Shown: positions 9,152 through 17,496 of the stretch, piece by piece
Position numbering within the stretch: position 1 is the first letter of the stretch
Layout: each line of letters opens with the position of its first letter
From: an uncultured Saprospiraceae bacterium
GTDB lineage: Bacteria > Bacteroidota > Bacteroidia > Chitinophagales > Saprospiraceae
DNA length: 64,000 nt
Assembly (NCBI GenBank): GCA_937980645.1
Contig: CALJPQ010000027.1
Location: forward strand, 78,725-142,724
Direction: 5' to 3'
Translations under genes and position numbers: made by a program
Notes under the pieces: generated by a model
Database searches by the model: none
Told to the model about the DNA's origin: nothing
What the model saw: the letters and a program-made list of their open reading frames with translations, nothing else

Positions 9152-10075
9152 TTACAGGCCGATTTCCCGATATCGAGGCATGTTGGCTGGGTCTATGCGC
9201 ATCATGATTTGCTGGACGCGCTCTTTTTGCTGGCGGTCGCCGATTTTCCACATTTCGACGATTTCATCCTTTTTGGCGTTGGCAAACATCTGCACGATCA
9301 TGGCATTGAAGTAGGCGGTATTCACTTTGTCCACCTCTTCTAAGGCCTGCAGGATGTTGTTTTTGGCCGTGTTCATGTCGGAGCCGAACAGGTCGAGGCC
9401 TTTGCGGTGGTAGGTGTACATGGCGGCGCGCATGGGTCGGACGCGCGGGTTGAGGAGGTTTTCAATGATCCAATAGCGGTTGCGGTTGCCGCCACCGTCG
9501 GCGGGTCGCCAGCCGGGGCTGCTGTTGCCGGGGGTATTCTGAATATTGGTAACGACCTGCTGCGCCATGAGCAGGTGTGGATCGCCGCCGAAGAGCGAGA
9601 AGGAGTCGTAGTCTAAGCCCAAAATGATGTAGGCATAAAAGGCAAACAGCGACGGCAGGTTGGGGTTGTCGTTGACGTCGGGCTGAAACTGAATGGGCTG
9701 GTTTTGTTCGTATTGGAAGACGATATTCCGGTCTAAGTGCGACAGCATGGGCGACTCATAAGTAGAGCCGTACACCGGACGAACGGACTGGACGGCCAGT
9801 TCGCCCTCGAAGGTGTTGTTGCCCAGTTCGCTTCGGATGGTCAGGATGAAATTGCATTTGATGCGCTCATCCGGCTCGAAGGCGTCGTTGGTCCATTTAG
9901 TGTTGTTCAAAAAGTCGCGCAGCGACACTTCGAGCTGGTCAAAGACGCGGCGGTCGGTCTGCTGCAGCTGAGGGGTGTTGATGCGCACCGTGCAGTTGAG
10001 CTCGCCCTGGGCATAGGTGGTGGACATAGCCAGAGATACTGCAAGAGCGGCAATGAGAGACAGGCGACGTATCAT
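9152..10075 (-). CDS. porD: PorD-like (DUF4835) type IX secretion-associated protein
   Basis: A 307-residue exported protein with a signal peptide ending TTYAQ. The body matches the DUF4835 family: ELNCTVRIN at the mature N terminus, FLNNTKWTND, FNAMIVQMFANAKKDE and a C terminus of short helices. The family is annotated in Bacteroidota as PorD, connected with type IX secretion and gliding; its mechanistic role is not established. It is the last gene of bamD-rpoZ-coaBC-porD, with a 34-nt gap after coaBC, an arrangement typical of the phylum. T9SS cargo proteins occur elsewhere in the window. Confidence 0.85.
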   Translation of the reverse strand: MIRRLSLIAALAVSLAMSTTYAQGELNCTVRINTPQLQQTDRRVFDQLEVSLRDFLNNTKWTNDAFEPDERIKCNFILTIRSELGNNTFEGELAVQSVRPVYGSTYESPMLSHLDRNIVFQYEQNQPIQFQPDVNDNPNLPSLFAFYAYIILGLDYDSFSLFGGDPHLLMAQQVVTNIQNTPGNSSPGWRPADGGGNRNRYWIIENLLNPRVRPMRAAMYTYHRKGLDLFGSDMNTAKNNILQALEEVDKVNTAYFNAMIVQMFANAKKDEIVEMWKIGDRQQKERVQQIMMRIDPANMPRYREIGL

Positions 10076-10109
10076 AGGTCGGATGCTTTTGTTCAGGGAT
10101 ACAGACGCA

Positions 10110-11306
10110 CTAAGTGCTTTTGAGGTTTACCCAGCGGATAATTTCCTGGGCAATATCCTCGCCGACGGCGCTTTTGGGCTTCAGGTCGAAGGTGGTTTTT
10201 GTGCCGTCGCGGCGCAAGATAGCGATTTTGTTGGTGTCGCTTCCGAAGCCGGCGCCTTCGTGGCGCAGGGAGTTGAGGACGATGAGGTCAAAGTTTTTGC
10301 GCTCTAACTTGGCCCAAGCGTTGGCTTCTTCGTTGTCGGTTTCTAAGGCAAAGCCCACGAGCAGTTGGTCGGTGCGTTTCTGGCGGCCCAATTGGGCGGC
10401 GATGTCCACCGTTTCCACCAACTCCAGGTGCATAGGGCCGCCTTTCTTTTTGATTTTGGAGGCGGCAGTGGTCAGTGGCCTGTAATCGGCTACGGCAGCG
10501 GCCAGCACGGTGATGCGGCTTTCGGGGAAATGCGCTGCGCATGCCTCGTACATCTGCTGGGCCGATACGACGGGCACCACGCGCACGCTCGGGTGCTGAG
10601 GGCGCAGGTGTGTAGGGCCAAGGACGAGGGCTACCTCTGCGCCGTGTCGTGCTAAGGCTTCGGCGATGGCGATGCCCATTTTGCCTGTGGAGTGGTTGCC
10701 GATGAAGCGCACCGGGTCGAGCGCCTCGTGCGTAGGGCCAGCCGTTACCAATGCCTTTTGCCCGCGCAGGGCCTGTCCCGGCGTCAGGGTAGTGCGCAGG
10801 TACTCGACGATGTCCTCCGGCTCGGCCATGCGGCCTTCGCCCACCAGGCCGCTGGCCAACTCGCCGTAGCCCACGGGGAGGATGTGAACACCATGCGCTT
10901 GCAGCCGCTCGAGGTTGGCCCGGGTGGCCGGGTGGTGCCACATGTCCACATCCATCGCCGGCGCTACCAACACCGGGCAGCGGGCCGATAAGTAAACGGC
11001 CGTCAGGATGCTGTCGCACAGGCCATTAGCCATTTTGGCCAGCGTGTTGGCCGTAGCGGGCGCAATGACGTAAGCGTCGGCCCAAAGGCCCAACTCCACG
11101 TGGTTGTTCCAGGCTGCCTCCGTGCTCACTTCGGTCAGCACGGCATTTTTTGACAGCGTCGCCAGCGTGAGCGGCGCTATAAAGGTCGTGGCCGAAGGGG
11201 TCATCAGCACGCGCACCTCGGCGCCTGCCTTGACCAGCAAACGGACCAGATGCGCCGCCTTGTAGGCGGCAATGGATCCGCTGACGCCGAGGATGACCTT
11301 TTTCAT
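10110..11306 (-). CDS. coaBC: Bifunctional phosphopantothenoylcysteine decarboxylase / phosphopantothenate-cysteine ligase
   Basis: A 398-residue bifunctional enzyme making 4'-phosphopantetheine for coenzyme A. The N-terminal CoaC half is an FMN-dependent decarboxylase: GSIAAYKAAHLVR, then the active-site His in NNHVELG, APATANT, and PAMDVDMW in place of the usual PxMNxxMW. The C-terminal CoaB half binds CTP: TAGPTHEALDPVRFIGNHSTGKMG near residue 190, AAAVADY and the closing VGFALETDNE motif. The substrate-flap cysteine seen in E. coli is replaced by a Ser-Gly context (LASGLVGEGRM), which is usual in this phylum. The first in-frame ATG is at 11306. coaE, the last CoA step, is also in this window at 32454 but in a separate unit. 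Confidence 0.95.
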   Translation of the reverse strand: MKKVILGVSGSIAAYKAAHLVRLLVKAGAEVRVLMTPSATTFIAPLTLATLSKNAVLTEVSTEAAWNNHVELGLWADAYVIAPATANTLAKMANGLCDSILTAVYLSARCPVLVAPAMDVDMWHHPATRANLERLQAHGVHILPVGYGELASGLVGEGRMAEPEDIVEYLRTTLTPGQALRGQKALVTAGPTHEALDPVRFIGNHSTGKMGIAIAEALARHGAEVALVLGPTHLRPQHPSVRVVPVVSAQQMYEACAAHFPESRITVLAAAVADYRPLTTAASKIKKKGGPMHLELVETVDIAAQLGRQKRTDQLLVGFALETDNEEANAWAKLERKNFDLIVLNSLRHEGAGFGSDTNKIAILRRDGTKTTFDLKPKSAVGEDIAQEIIRWVNLKST

Positions 11307-11327
11307 GCGCAAAGCGCCGGTGCGCGA

Positions 11328-11663
11328 TTACTCGTCGGCTTGGCCTGGTTCGCGCCACTGCAACTCGCCGCGCAAGAACTCGCTAGTGGCAATGATGGCC
11401 GGGTTGGGCAGGCGCTCGTAAAAGCGCGAGATTTCGATTTGCTCCTTGTTCTCCTGCACCTCTTCGATGGTGTCGGTATGCACGGCAAATTCTTCCAATT
11501 TGCGCTGGATTTCCCACTTCAGCTCGTTGTTCAGCTGGGCGGCGCGCTTGCTAATGATGGCAATGCTCTTGTAAATGTTGCCCGTGGGCGTTACCAGTTC
11601 GCTCACGTCGCGCGGTTGCACGTTGGGGTCCAGGCCCTGGGCTTTGACTTTGATTTCTGTCAT
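11328..11663 (-). CDS. rpoZ: RNA polymerase omega subunit (Rpb6-type)
   Basis: A 111-residue protein of the RpoZ/Rpb6 family, which stabilises the RNA polymerase beta' subunit. The recognisable core is NIYKSIAIISKRAAQLN near residues 28-45, followed by a Glu-rich helix. The C terminus carries the Bacteroidota-type segment FYERLPNPAIIATSEFL. It lies between bamD (47-nt gap) and coaBC (21-nt gap), the standard setting in the phylum, and this position supports the call as much as the sequence does. Confidence 0.88.
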   Translation of the reverse strand: MTEIKVKAQGLDPNVQPRDVSELVTPTGNIYKSIAIISKRAAQLNNELKWEIQRKLEEFAVHTDTIEEVQENKEQIEISRFYERLPNPAIIATSEFLRGELQWREPGQADE

Positions 11664-11710
11664 ATCGGAATGCTTGCGTATTTTCTTGTGTTCGGATGTA
11701 AGTCGTTGGT

Positions 11711-12520
11711 TCAGGTTTGCATTTGTTTTTTGGCGGCTCTCATTTCGCGCTCGGCCGTCTGGCGCATTTGGCGCACTTCTTTGGCGTATTTGCCCGAAGG
11801 GTGTTTTTCCAGAAAATCGTTGCAGCGTGTGATGGTCTCCTGATAGCGCTCCGGCTTTTTTTCTAAGATGCTGTTTTGGCTGAGCAAAAGGGAGGCTTTG
11901 GCAATGAGGTAGCGCACCCGCTCGACGTCGGGGCTTTCCGGGTAGTCGCGCAAGAGGTTTTCAAACGAGACCACGGAGGAGCGGTACTGCCGCAGGTTGA
12001 AATAGAGTTCGCCTTCGGCAAAGGCTTTTTGCTCGAGTTTGCGGCGCAGGATGTCAATGTACTTGTTGCACTCTGCCACGCGCGGGCTGTTGGGGAACAG
12101 GTTGGCAAACAGCTGGAAATCTTCGATAGCCTGGCGCGTGCTACTCTGGTCTAGGCGGAACGATGGCGAGAGCAGGTAATTGGAATACGCGGCCATGAAG
12201 GTAGCTTCCTCCCGATACGACGAGGTGGTGAAGGTGTTGGAAAAATTCCGGAAATAGTACGCCGCCAGCATGTACTGCTTCAGATGATAATAGGTATAAG
12301 CGTGGTGGAAATAGGCTTTTTCGGCCTCTTTGCCTCCGCGCAGCGTGTTAAGTACGAGGTCGAACAGGCCTTGCGAGCGCTGGTATTCGCCTTTTGCGTA
12401 GTATTCGTAGGCTTTTTTCAGAATAAGGTCGGCGTCTCCGCTGCTTCGGACGCGCTCGTATTCGCTTTTGCAAGCCCCCAAAAGGCTCAGGGCCAGCAGG
12501 AGCACAAACGTTTTTCTCAT
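11711..12520 (-). CDS. bamD: Outer-membrane assembly lipoprotein BamD
   Basis: A 269-residue lipoprotein of the BAM complex, which inserts beta-barrel proteins into the outer membrane. The lipobox LLGAC is at residues 13-17 or so, giving a lipidated Cys followed by KSEYERV. The body consists of tetratricopeptide-like helices (AYEYYAKGEYQRSQGLF, AYFHHAYTYYHLKQY, YFNLRQYRSSVVSFENLL, ending FLEKHPSGKYAKE). The ATG at 12520 is chosen; the only upstream in-frame candidate is TTG at 12529. The promoter -7 element ends 6 nt before this ATG, so the transcript may begin at or near the start codon. It heads the bamD-rpoZ-coaBC-porD unit and is divergent from mltG. Confidence 0.92.
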   Translation of the reverse strand: MRKTFVLLLALSLLGACKSEYERVRSSGDADLILKKAYEYYAKGEYQRSQGLFDLVLNTLRGGKEAEKAYFHHAYTYYHLKQYMLAAYYFRNFSNTFTTSSYREEATFMAAYSNYLLSPSFRLDQSSTRQAIEDFQLFANLFPNSPRVAECNKYIDILRRKLEQKAFAEGELYFNLRQYRSSVVSFENLLRDYPESPDVERVRYLIAKASLLLSQNSILEKKPERYQETITRCNDFLEKHPSGKYAKEVRQMRQTAEREMRAAKKQMQT

Positions 12521-12526
12521 GGCGCG

Positions 12527-12534
12527 CAAAGGTA
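12527..12534 (-). promoter_or_regulatory. -7 promoter element just upstream of bamD
   Basis: On the minus strand TACCTTTG (12534 to 12527) matches TAnnTTTG and is followed by CGCGCC and the bamD ATG at 12520. No good -33 TTG is visible at 19-21 nt. The spacing would place transcription start at about the first base of the gene. Confidence 0.5.
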
Positions 12535-12787
12535 CGGTGTTTTGCTACAAATTTGCAGAGTGGGTTTGTATCGGCTGCCCTTTAACGCACAAAGGCGAAG
12601 GCCCGTGCGTATGGCGCCCAAAAAGATGCTGGGGGTTGCCGGCAAGAAAAACCGTCCGACTTTGCGAGAGGCGCAACAGGTTCTGGCTTTGAAACACGTA
12701 GAAACAGGCCTCTGGCGTTATTTGCGCCAAAAAAATGGCCTGGTACCGGATAGTGCACCAGGTTTGCGCGACAAAACGGTTTTATCC

Positions 12788-13819
12788 ATGAACAGAAAAG
12801 TACTCGCTGTAGTCCTTCTTGCGGTGGTTGTCCTGGGCACGATTGTGGCCTGGAAGCCGCTCAAGGCCATCTACTTTTCGGGTGTGCCCGACGAACTGCC
12901 GCGCCGATACCTTTACATCCCCACAGGGGCGACGTTTGAGCAGGTGGTGGATAGCCTGGTGCAGGGCGGCTTTCTGACCGACCGCAGCAGCTTTCTATGG
13001 TTGGCCGAGCGGATGAAATACCGCCGTGCGCAGATGCGCCCGGGCCGCTTTGCGATACAACCCGGCTGGAGCAATCGCCGCCTCATCCAGCACCTGCGCG
13101 CTGGCGAGCAGGCGCCGGTACGGCTGGTGCTCAACGTTGAGCGCTTGCCCGAAGATGTGGCCGCCCTGGCCGGCCAGGTGCTGGAAGCCGACTCCGCGGC
13201 CTTTGCCGCCGCCTTCGCCGACACCGAACTACTGGAAGACTTGGGCTACACGCCTCAGACGCTGATAGCCCTGTTTATTCCGAACACCTACGAACTGTTC
13301 TGGACGACCACACCCCGCGCTTTCTTAGAGCGCATGGCAAAAGAAAACAAGGCTTTTTGGGCCAAAAACAACCGACGACAAAAGGCCGAAGCCCTGGGCC
13401 TTACGCCCGTCGAGGTCTATACGCTGGCCTCCATTGTCGAGCGCGAGACCAACGCCGACAGCGAACGCCCTGCCATCGCCGGGGTCTATCTCAACCGCCT
13501 GCGCGTGGGCATGCCGCTACAGGCCGACCCCACTTGCGTATTCGCCACACGCGACTTTGAGGCCCGACGCGTTACGCTATACCACACGACTTTCGACTCA
13601 CCATACAACACATACATTTACAAGGGCCTGCCACCCGGCCCTATCAGCATGGCGTCTATCAGCAGCATAGATGCCGTGCTTAATGCTGACAAACACGACT
13701 ACCTGTTCTTTTGCGCCCGCCCTGACAACTCTGGCACTCACGTGTTTGCCGCCACTTATGCTGCGCATCTGGTCAACGCCCGTCGCTTTCAGGAGTGGGT
13801 GTCGAAGCAGGGTCGGTAA
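12788..13819 (+). CDS. mltG: Endolytic murein transglycosylase MltG
   Basis: A 343-residue membrane-anchored lytic transglycosylase (YceG family) that cuts nascent glycan strands and helps end chain growth. The N terminus has one membrane segment (about residues 5-25), then a LysM-like region (YLYIPTGATFEQVVDSLVQ). The catalytic Glu is in ASIVERETN, followed by the family hallmarks IAGVYLNRLR, MPLQADPTC, YNTYIYKGLPPGPI and the closing FAATYAAHL. Length is normal. ATG at 12788 puts the membrane segment at the N terminus; the long upstream open frame overlaps divergent bamD and is discounted. Confidence 0.94.
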   Translation: MNRKVLAVVLLAVVVLGTIVAWKPLKAIYFSGVPDELPRRYLYIPTGATFEQVVDSLVQGGFLTDRSSFLWLAERMKYRRAQMRPGRFAIQPGWSNRRLIQHLRAGEQAPVRLVLNVERLPEDVAALAGQVLEADSAAFAAAFADTELLEDLGYTPQTLIALFIPNTYELFWTTTPRAFLERMAKENKAFWAKNNRRQKAEALGLTPVEVYTLASIVERETNADSERPAIAGVYLNRLRVGMPLQADPTCVFATRDFEARRVTLYHTTFDSPYNTYIYKGLPPGPISMASISSIDAVLNADKHDYLFFCARPDNSGTHVFAATYAAHLVNARRFQEWVSKQGR

Positions 13820-13978
13820 TGCGTCATACCACTGGCCGGGCCAGATACCCGAGCGAGTGTCGTCCGCTGCCATTCGCCTTCGTCGGCTACCAGACGCCCG
13901 TCGTAGCATTCCGGTACGCTTTTGGTCAGGCTGATGGAATGGCTGCAAAGAGCCAATAGCGTTAACTTCGCCCGTGCC

Positions 13979-14010
13979 TTTGAGCCTCTACGTGCGGCTT
14001 TTTATATTCG
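13979..14010 (+). promoter_or_regulatory. Promoter of the TIR-TPR-SDR gene
   Basis: TTTG (13979-13982), a 20-nt spacer and TATATTCG (14003-14010) fit the Bacteroidota promoter pattern with one mismatch in the -7 element. The start codon at 14073 would follow an untranslated leader of roughly 55-60 nt. Confidence 0.6.
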
Positions 14011-14072
14011 TTTCAAAAAATTCAATCCATCCTGCGTCGTTCTTACGGCCTGTTTCTTTATTACTCACTACC

Positions 14073-16439
14073 ATGACCTCTATACACCTCCTGTACGCTC
14101 CGGAAAACCGCGACTTAGCCGACCGCCTGACTGCCGACTTAGGCCGGGCAGGCATTGTGTTTGAGCACCATACGCTGCAACCCAACGAGCCAGCCGGTCG
14201 GCTGAGCGCCCGCATGGAAGCCACAGGCGGGCCGGTACTGTGGCTGCTGACCGACAATTTTTTAAAAAACCCACTCTGCATGGCCGGTGCCTGGAAGATG
14301 TACCAGACGCTTTCGGCGCAAAGGCGCCTGCTGACGGTGGTGGCCGACGGCCGCGAGCCACAACCGGACGGTACCTACCGGGCCGTGCCCACCCACTTCG
14401 ATCGGGCCGGCGAGGTGGTGCGCTACATGAATTACTGGCAGGAGGTCTTCCTGAAAAGCACCGACCGCCTGCGCGACGCGCCCCTGGAGCAACGCGAGGC
14501 CTACGACCGCGAGGTGGAAGCCTATCGGCTGATAGCCAACGACATCGGTGAGCTGTTCACCGCCCTGCGCGAAGTAGGTTATGCGCGCTGGGATGCCTTC
14601 CGGGCCGACGACTACGCGCTGTTTTTCCAACACTTTGGTCTGCTCGACCGCTACCACGCCTACCGCGGGCTGGCGGCCTTAGACGCTGAAGCACCGCCCG
14701 CAACACCCGCAGAGGCTCCCGCCGCCAGCGCACCCATCGCGCCTCCTGTATTTAGCGGGCCCATCCGGCTCCAGCCCGTGGAGGCACCCGTAGAAGTGGC
14801 CGCCGAAGCGCCTGTGACCCAACCAGAACGCCTCTCCGCCCCGCCCACACAACCGGCCGAACCCGCCCCTGAGGAAGACGATGAAACAAGCATTCGCCAG
14901 GCCATCCGCGACGCCTGGACATGGATAGAAAAGGGCTACCCGCAGCGCGGCATCGAGATGCTGCGCCAGCTGACCGAACAACACCCCGGACACGCCATTG
15001 CCCTGGCCGAATACCACCGCGCCCGCGCCCACTTCGCTCAGCCCGAACCCGTAGCGACACCACCGGTGGAAAACCTTGCACCTCCGCCGCCCGCGTCCAA
15101 ACCCTCGGCACCCTCCAACGGATACGCTCCCACCGAAGCCGATGCCTACAACGCCATGGGCGACAACGCCGCCGCCAAAGGCGACCACCTGCTAGCCAAA
15201 TACTGCTGGGACCGCGTGGCCGACCTCGACCCTAACTATCCGGAAGTGTTCCGCAAATTAGCCGACCTGACCAGCGCCCACCTCCTGAACGACTACCCCG
15301 AAGCTGCCACCCATTACATCGAACAGGCTCTGGCTGCCGAACCCGACAATGCCGACTTGCACTACCGCTACGCTACGCTGCTGCGCGACCGCCTGAACCA
15401 ACCCGACCGCGCCCGCCAGCTGTTCGGCGTCGTGGTGGCCCTCCGACCCGACCGCGCTGACGCCTGGCTGGCCTTAGCCGAACTGACGCACGCCGCCGGC
15501 GACCTCAGGCAGGCGCACGACCTATATCAACACGCCGGCTCGCTCGACCCACACCTGCGCACCGCCGAACGCGACGCCTTCTTCGCACTACCCGCGCCAG
15601 AAACGCCGCCGGCACCCATGCCCGAACAAGCACAGCCCACCGCCGAAGCACCCGAACAGCGCCCTACGCAGGTACTCACCGTGCTCATCACCGGCGCCAC
15701 CTCGGGCATCGGCCTGGCCACCGCAGAGATATTCGCCCGCCACGGACATCGCCTCCTACTGGTCGGACGCCGCGCCGACCGCCTGGAGGCCCTGCGCGAA
15801 CGCTTCGCCCAAGAGCACCCCAACGCCGCCGTACTGACACTGCCCTTTGATGTGCGCAACGCCAGCGCCGTTGCTGAATACCTCAACCACCTGCCCGAAG
15901 GCTGGGAGGAAATAGACGTGCTCATCAACAACGCCGGCTTGGCCAAAGGCCTGGCGCCTATTCACGAAGGCAGCCTGGAACACTGGGACACGATGATTGA
16001 CACCAACATCAAGGGGCTGCTCTATGTAACGCGCGCTGTGGCGCCCGGCATGGTGCAGCGCCGCCGTGGGCACATCATCAATGTCAGCTCCAGTGCCGGC
16101 AAGGAGGTGTACCCGAACGGCAATGTCTATTGCGCCACCAAATTTGCCGTGGAGGCCCTCACACGCGGCATGCGCCTAGACCTGCACGCCTACGGCATCC
16201 GCGTCAGCCAGGTCAGCCCAGGCCATACGGAAGACACCGAGTTTGCCCTGACGCGCTTCGACGGCGACGCCGAACGCGCCCGCATCTATGAGGACTTTCA
16301 GCCGCTCAAGGCCGCCGATGTGGCCGAAGCCATCTATTTCATCGCCACACGACCGTCGCACGTGAACGTGCAAGACATCTGGATGTACAGTACTCAACAG
16401 GCGTCGGCCACGCTGATTGACCGCTCCGGGCGGCCCTGA
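14073..16439 (+). CDS. TIR-TPR-SDR fusion protein
   Basis: A 788-residue soluble fusion. Residues 1-190 form a TIR-like domain plus helical extension: IHLLYAPENRDLADRLTADL, the hydrophobic strand PVLWLLTDNFL, then PLCMAGAWKMY. Where catalytic TIRs usually have Glu near the conserved W/C (Cys69 here) this protein has Gly72/Ala73, so NADase activity is doubtful. Two Pro/Ala-rich linkers surround TPR-like helices (about 269-325 and 352-510). From about residue 533 there is a complete short-chain dehydrogenase: TGATSGIG for cofactor binding, NNAG, catalytic Ser673, Tyr686 and Lys690. Its C-terminal half resembles YdfG-type 3-hydroxyacid dehydrogenases (GNVYCATKF, then SPGHTEDTEF). GRRADR after the second strand suggests NADP. 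The ATG at 14073 begins the TIR fold. What the TIR and TPR parts do for the dehydrogenase is unknown. Confidence 0.88.
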   Translation: MTSIHLLYAPENRDLADRLTADLGRAGIVFEHHTLQPNEPAGRLSARMEATGGPVLWLLTDNFLKNPLCMAGAWKMYQTLSAQRRLLTVVADGREPQPDGTYRAVPTHFDRAGEVVRYMNYWQEVFLKSTDRLRDAPLEQREAYDREVEAYRLIANDIGELFTALREVGYARWDAFRADDYALFFQHFGLLDRYHAYRGLAALDAEAPPATPAEAPAASAPIAPPVFSGPIRLQPVEAPVEVAAEAPVTQPERLSAPPTQPAEPAPEEDDETSIRQAIRDAWTWIEKGYPQRGIEMLRQLTEQHPGHAIALAEYHRARAHFAQPEPVATPPVENLAPPPPASKPSAPSNGYAPTEADAYNAMGDNAAAKGDHLLAKYCWDRVADLDPNYPEVFRKLADLTSAHLLNDYPEAATHYIEQALAAEPDNADLHYRYATLLRDRLNQPDRARQLFGVVVALRPDRADAWLALAELTHAAGDLRQAHDLYQHAGSLDPHLRTAERDAFFALPAPETPPAPMPEQAQPTAEAPEQRPTQVLTVLITGATSGIGLATAEIFARHGHRLLLVGRRADRLEALRERFAQEHPNAAVLTLPFDVRNASAVAEYLNHLPEGWEEIDVLINNAGLAKGLAPIHEGSLEHWDTMIDTNIKGLLYVTRAVAPGMVQRRRGHIINVSSSAGKEVYPNGNVYCATKFAVEALTRGMRLDLHAYGIRVSQVSPGHTEDTEFALTRFDGDAERARIYEDFQPLKAADVAEAIYFIATRPSHVNVQDIWMYSTQQASATLIDRSGRP

Positions 16440-16571
16440 CTACTCGAGCATTACGCTCACATCGCATCTGCTTGCCAGAAGACGACCGGACACGCCGCAC
16501 GGATGCAAGGCCTCATGAAATAACCCCCACCTGCGCAGCCCACTGCTGTCCTGACGATTTTCTCTGGCCTG

Positions 16572-16602
16572 TTGGCCCAACGAACGCTGCGTTCTACTTT
16601 CG
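16572..16602 (+). promoter_or_regulatory. Promoter abutting the alpha/beta hydrolase start codon
   Basis: TTG (16572-16574), a 20-nt spacer and TACTTTCG (16595-16602), one mismatch from consensus. Only CCGC separates it from the ATG at 16607, so the transcript should begin at or within a few bases of the start codon. Confidence 0.55.
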
Positions 16603-16606
16603 CCGC

Positions 16607-17434
16607 ATGGAACGCGACGTACTGCTGTGGGCCCTGACGCTGGCTGCCATGATTTATGGCGGGCTGTGTGCGCTTTTCTACTTCGGACAGGACTTCTTCT
16701 TCTTTCGTCCTGAGCGGCTGCCGAGGTGGTTTGCTTACGAGTACCCGTTCCCGTTTCAAGAAATCAACTTCGACATGGAAGACGGCGGCGTGGTGAACGC
16801 GCTGCATTTCCAGATACCCAACAGCAAGGGGGTGGTGTTTTACATCAAAGGCAATTCGCGCAGCATCAAAGGCTGGGGTAAGTTTGCCCGTGATTTCGTG
16901 GGAAAGGGTTACGATTTTTTCATCATGGACTTTCGAGGCTTTGGCAAAAGCCGGGGCCGCCGCACGGAAAGCATTCTGTACAGCGATCTGCAGCAGGTGT
17001 ACAAATGGCTGGCTGTGCGCTACGGCGAGGAGTGCATGGTGTTGTATGGCCGCTCATTAGGCAGTGGGCTGGCGGCTCGGATAGCCTCGTGGAATAACCC
17101 CAGGCTGCTCATTCTGGACTGCCCTTACTATTCTTTTTTATACCATATTCGCCGCTACGGCTTCTGGCTTCCGCTGCACTGGCTATTGCGCTACCACATC
17201 CGAACCGATTTGTTTATCCGGAAAGTGCAGTGTCCCATTTATATCCTGCACGGGCGGCGAGACCGTCTTATACCGTATCGGCAGAGCGAGATGCTTCGGG
17301 CCTTAGTGCCCGATAACATTCAACTCATCCCGATAGAGAACGCCGGGCACAATAATCTGCCGGAGTTTCCTGAATATCACGATCACCTCTACGACATTTT
17401 GCACACGCAGCCAGCGACCCGTCGGGTGGCATGA
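16607..17434 (+). CDS. Membrane-anchored alpha/beta hydrolase
   Basis: A 275-residue serine hydrolase of the BEM46/YfhR-like alpha/beta type. One N-terminal membrane segment (about residues 5-25) anchors it, followed by the soluble fold. The nucleophile elbow is GRSLGSG, the acid is the Asp in HGRRDRLIP, and the His is in NAGHNN close to the C terminus. The oxyanion-side strand VVFYIKGNSRS and FRGFGKSRG are typical. The substrate cannot be told. The ATG at 16607 is preferred because it begins directly with the membrane segment and follows a promoter by 4 nt; the open frame upstream of it is not protein-like. Confidence 0.85.
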   Translation: MERDVLLWALTLAAMIYGGLCALFYFGQDFFFFRPERLPRWFAYEYPFPFQEINFDMEDGGVVNALHFQIPNSKGVVFYIKGNSRSIKGWGKFARDFVGKGYDFFIMDFRGFGKSRGRRTESILYSDLQQVYKWLAVRYGEECMVLYGRSLGSGLAARIASWNNPRLLILDCPYYSFLYHIRRYGFWLPLHWLLRYHIRTDLFIRKVQCPIYILHGRRDRLIPYRQSEMLRALVPDNIQLIPIENAGHNNLPEFPEYHDHLYDILHTQPATRRVA

Positions 17435-17496
17435 GCGGCTGGGCATCATAGGCTGGGCGGACGCCCCTACGTACCGAATACATCAGTAATCATACC

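Noticed and set aside
12284..12787. Long upstream extension of the mltG reading frame
   Set aside because: It overlaps divergent bamD almost entirely and is not protein-like. The membrane segment begins at the ATG at 12788.
13827..13845. Palindrome CTGGCCGGGCCAG after mltG as a terminator
   Set aside because: The stem is short with a 1-nt loop and there is no T tract on either strand.
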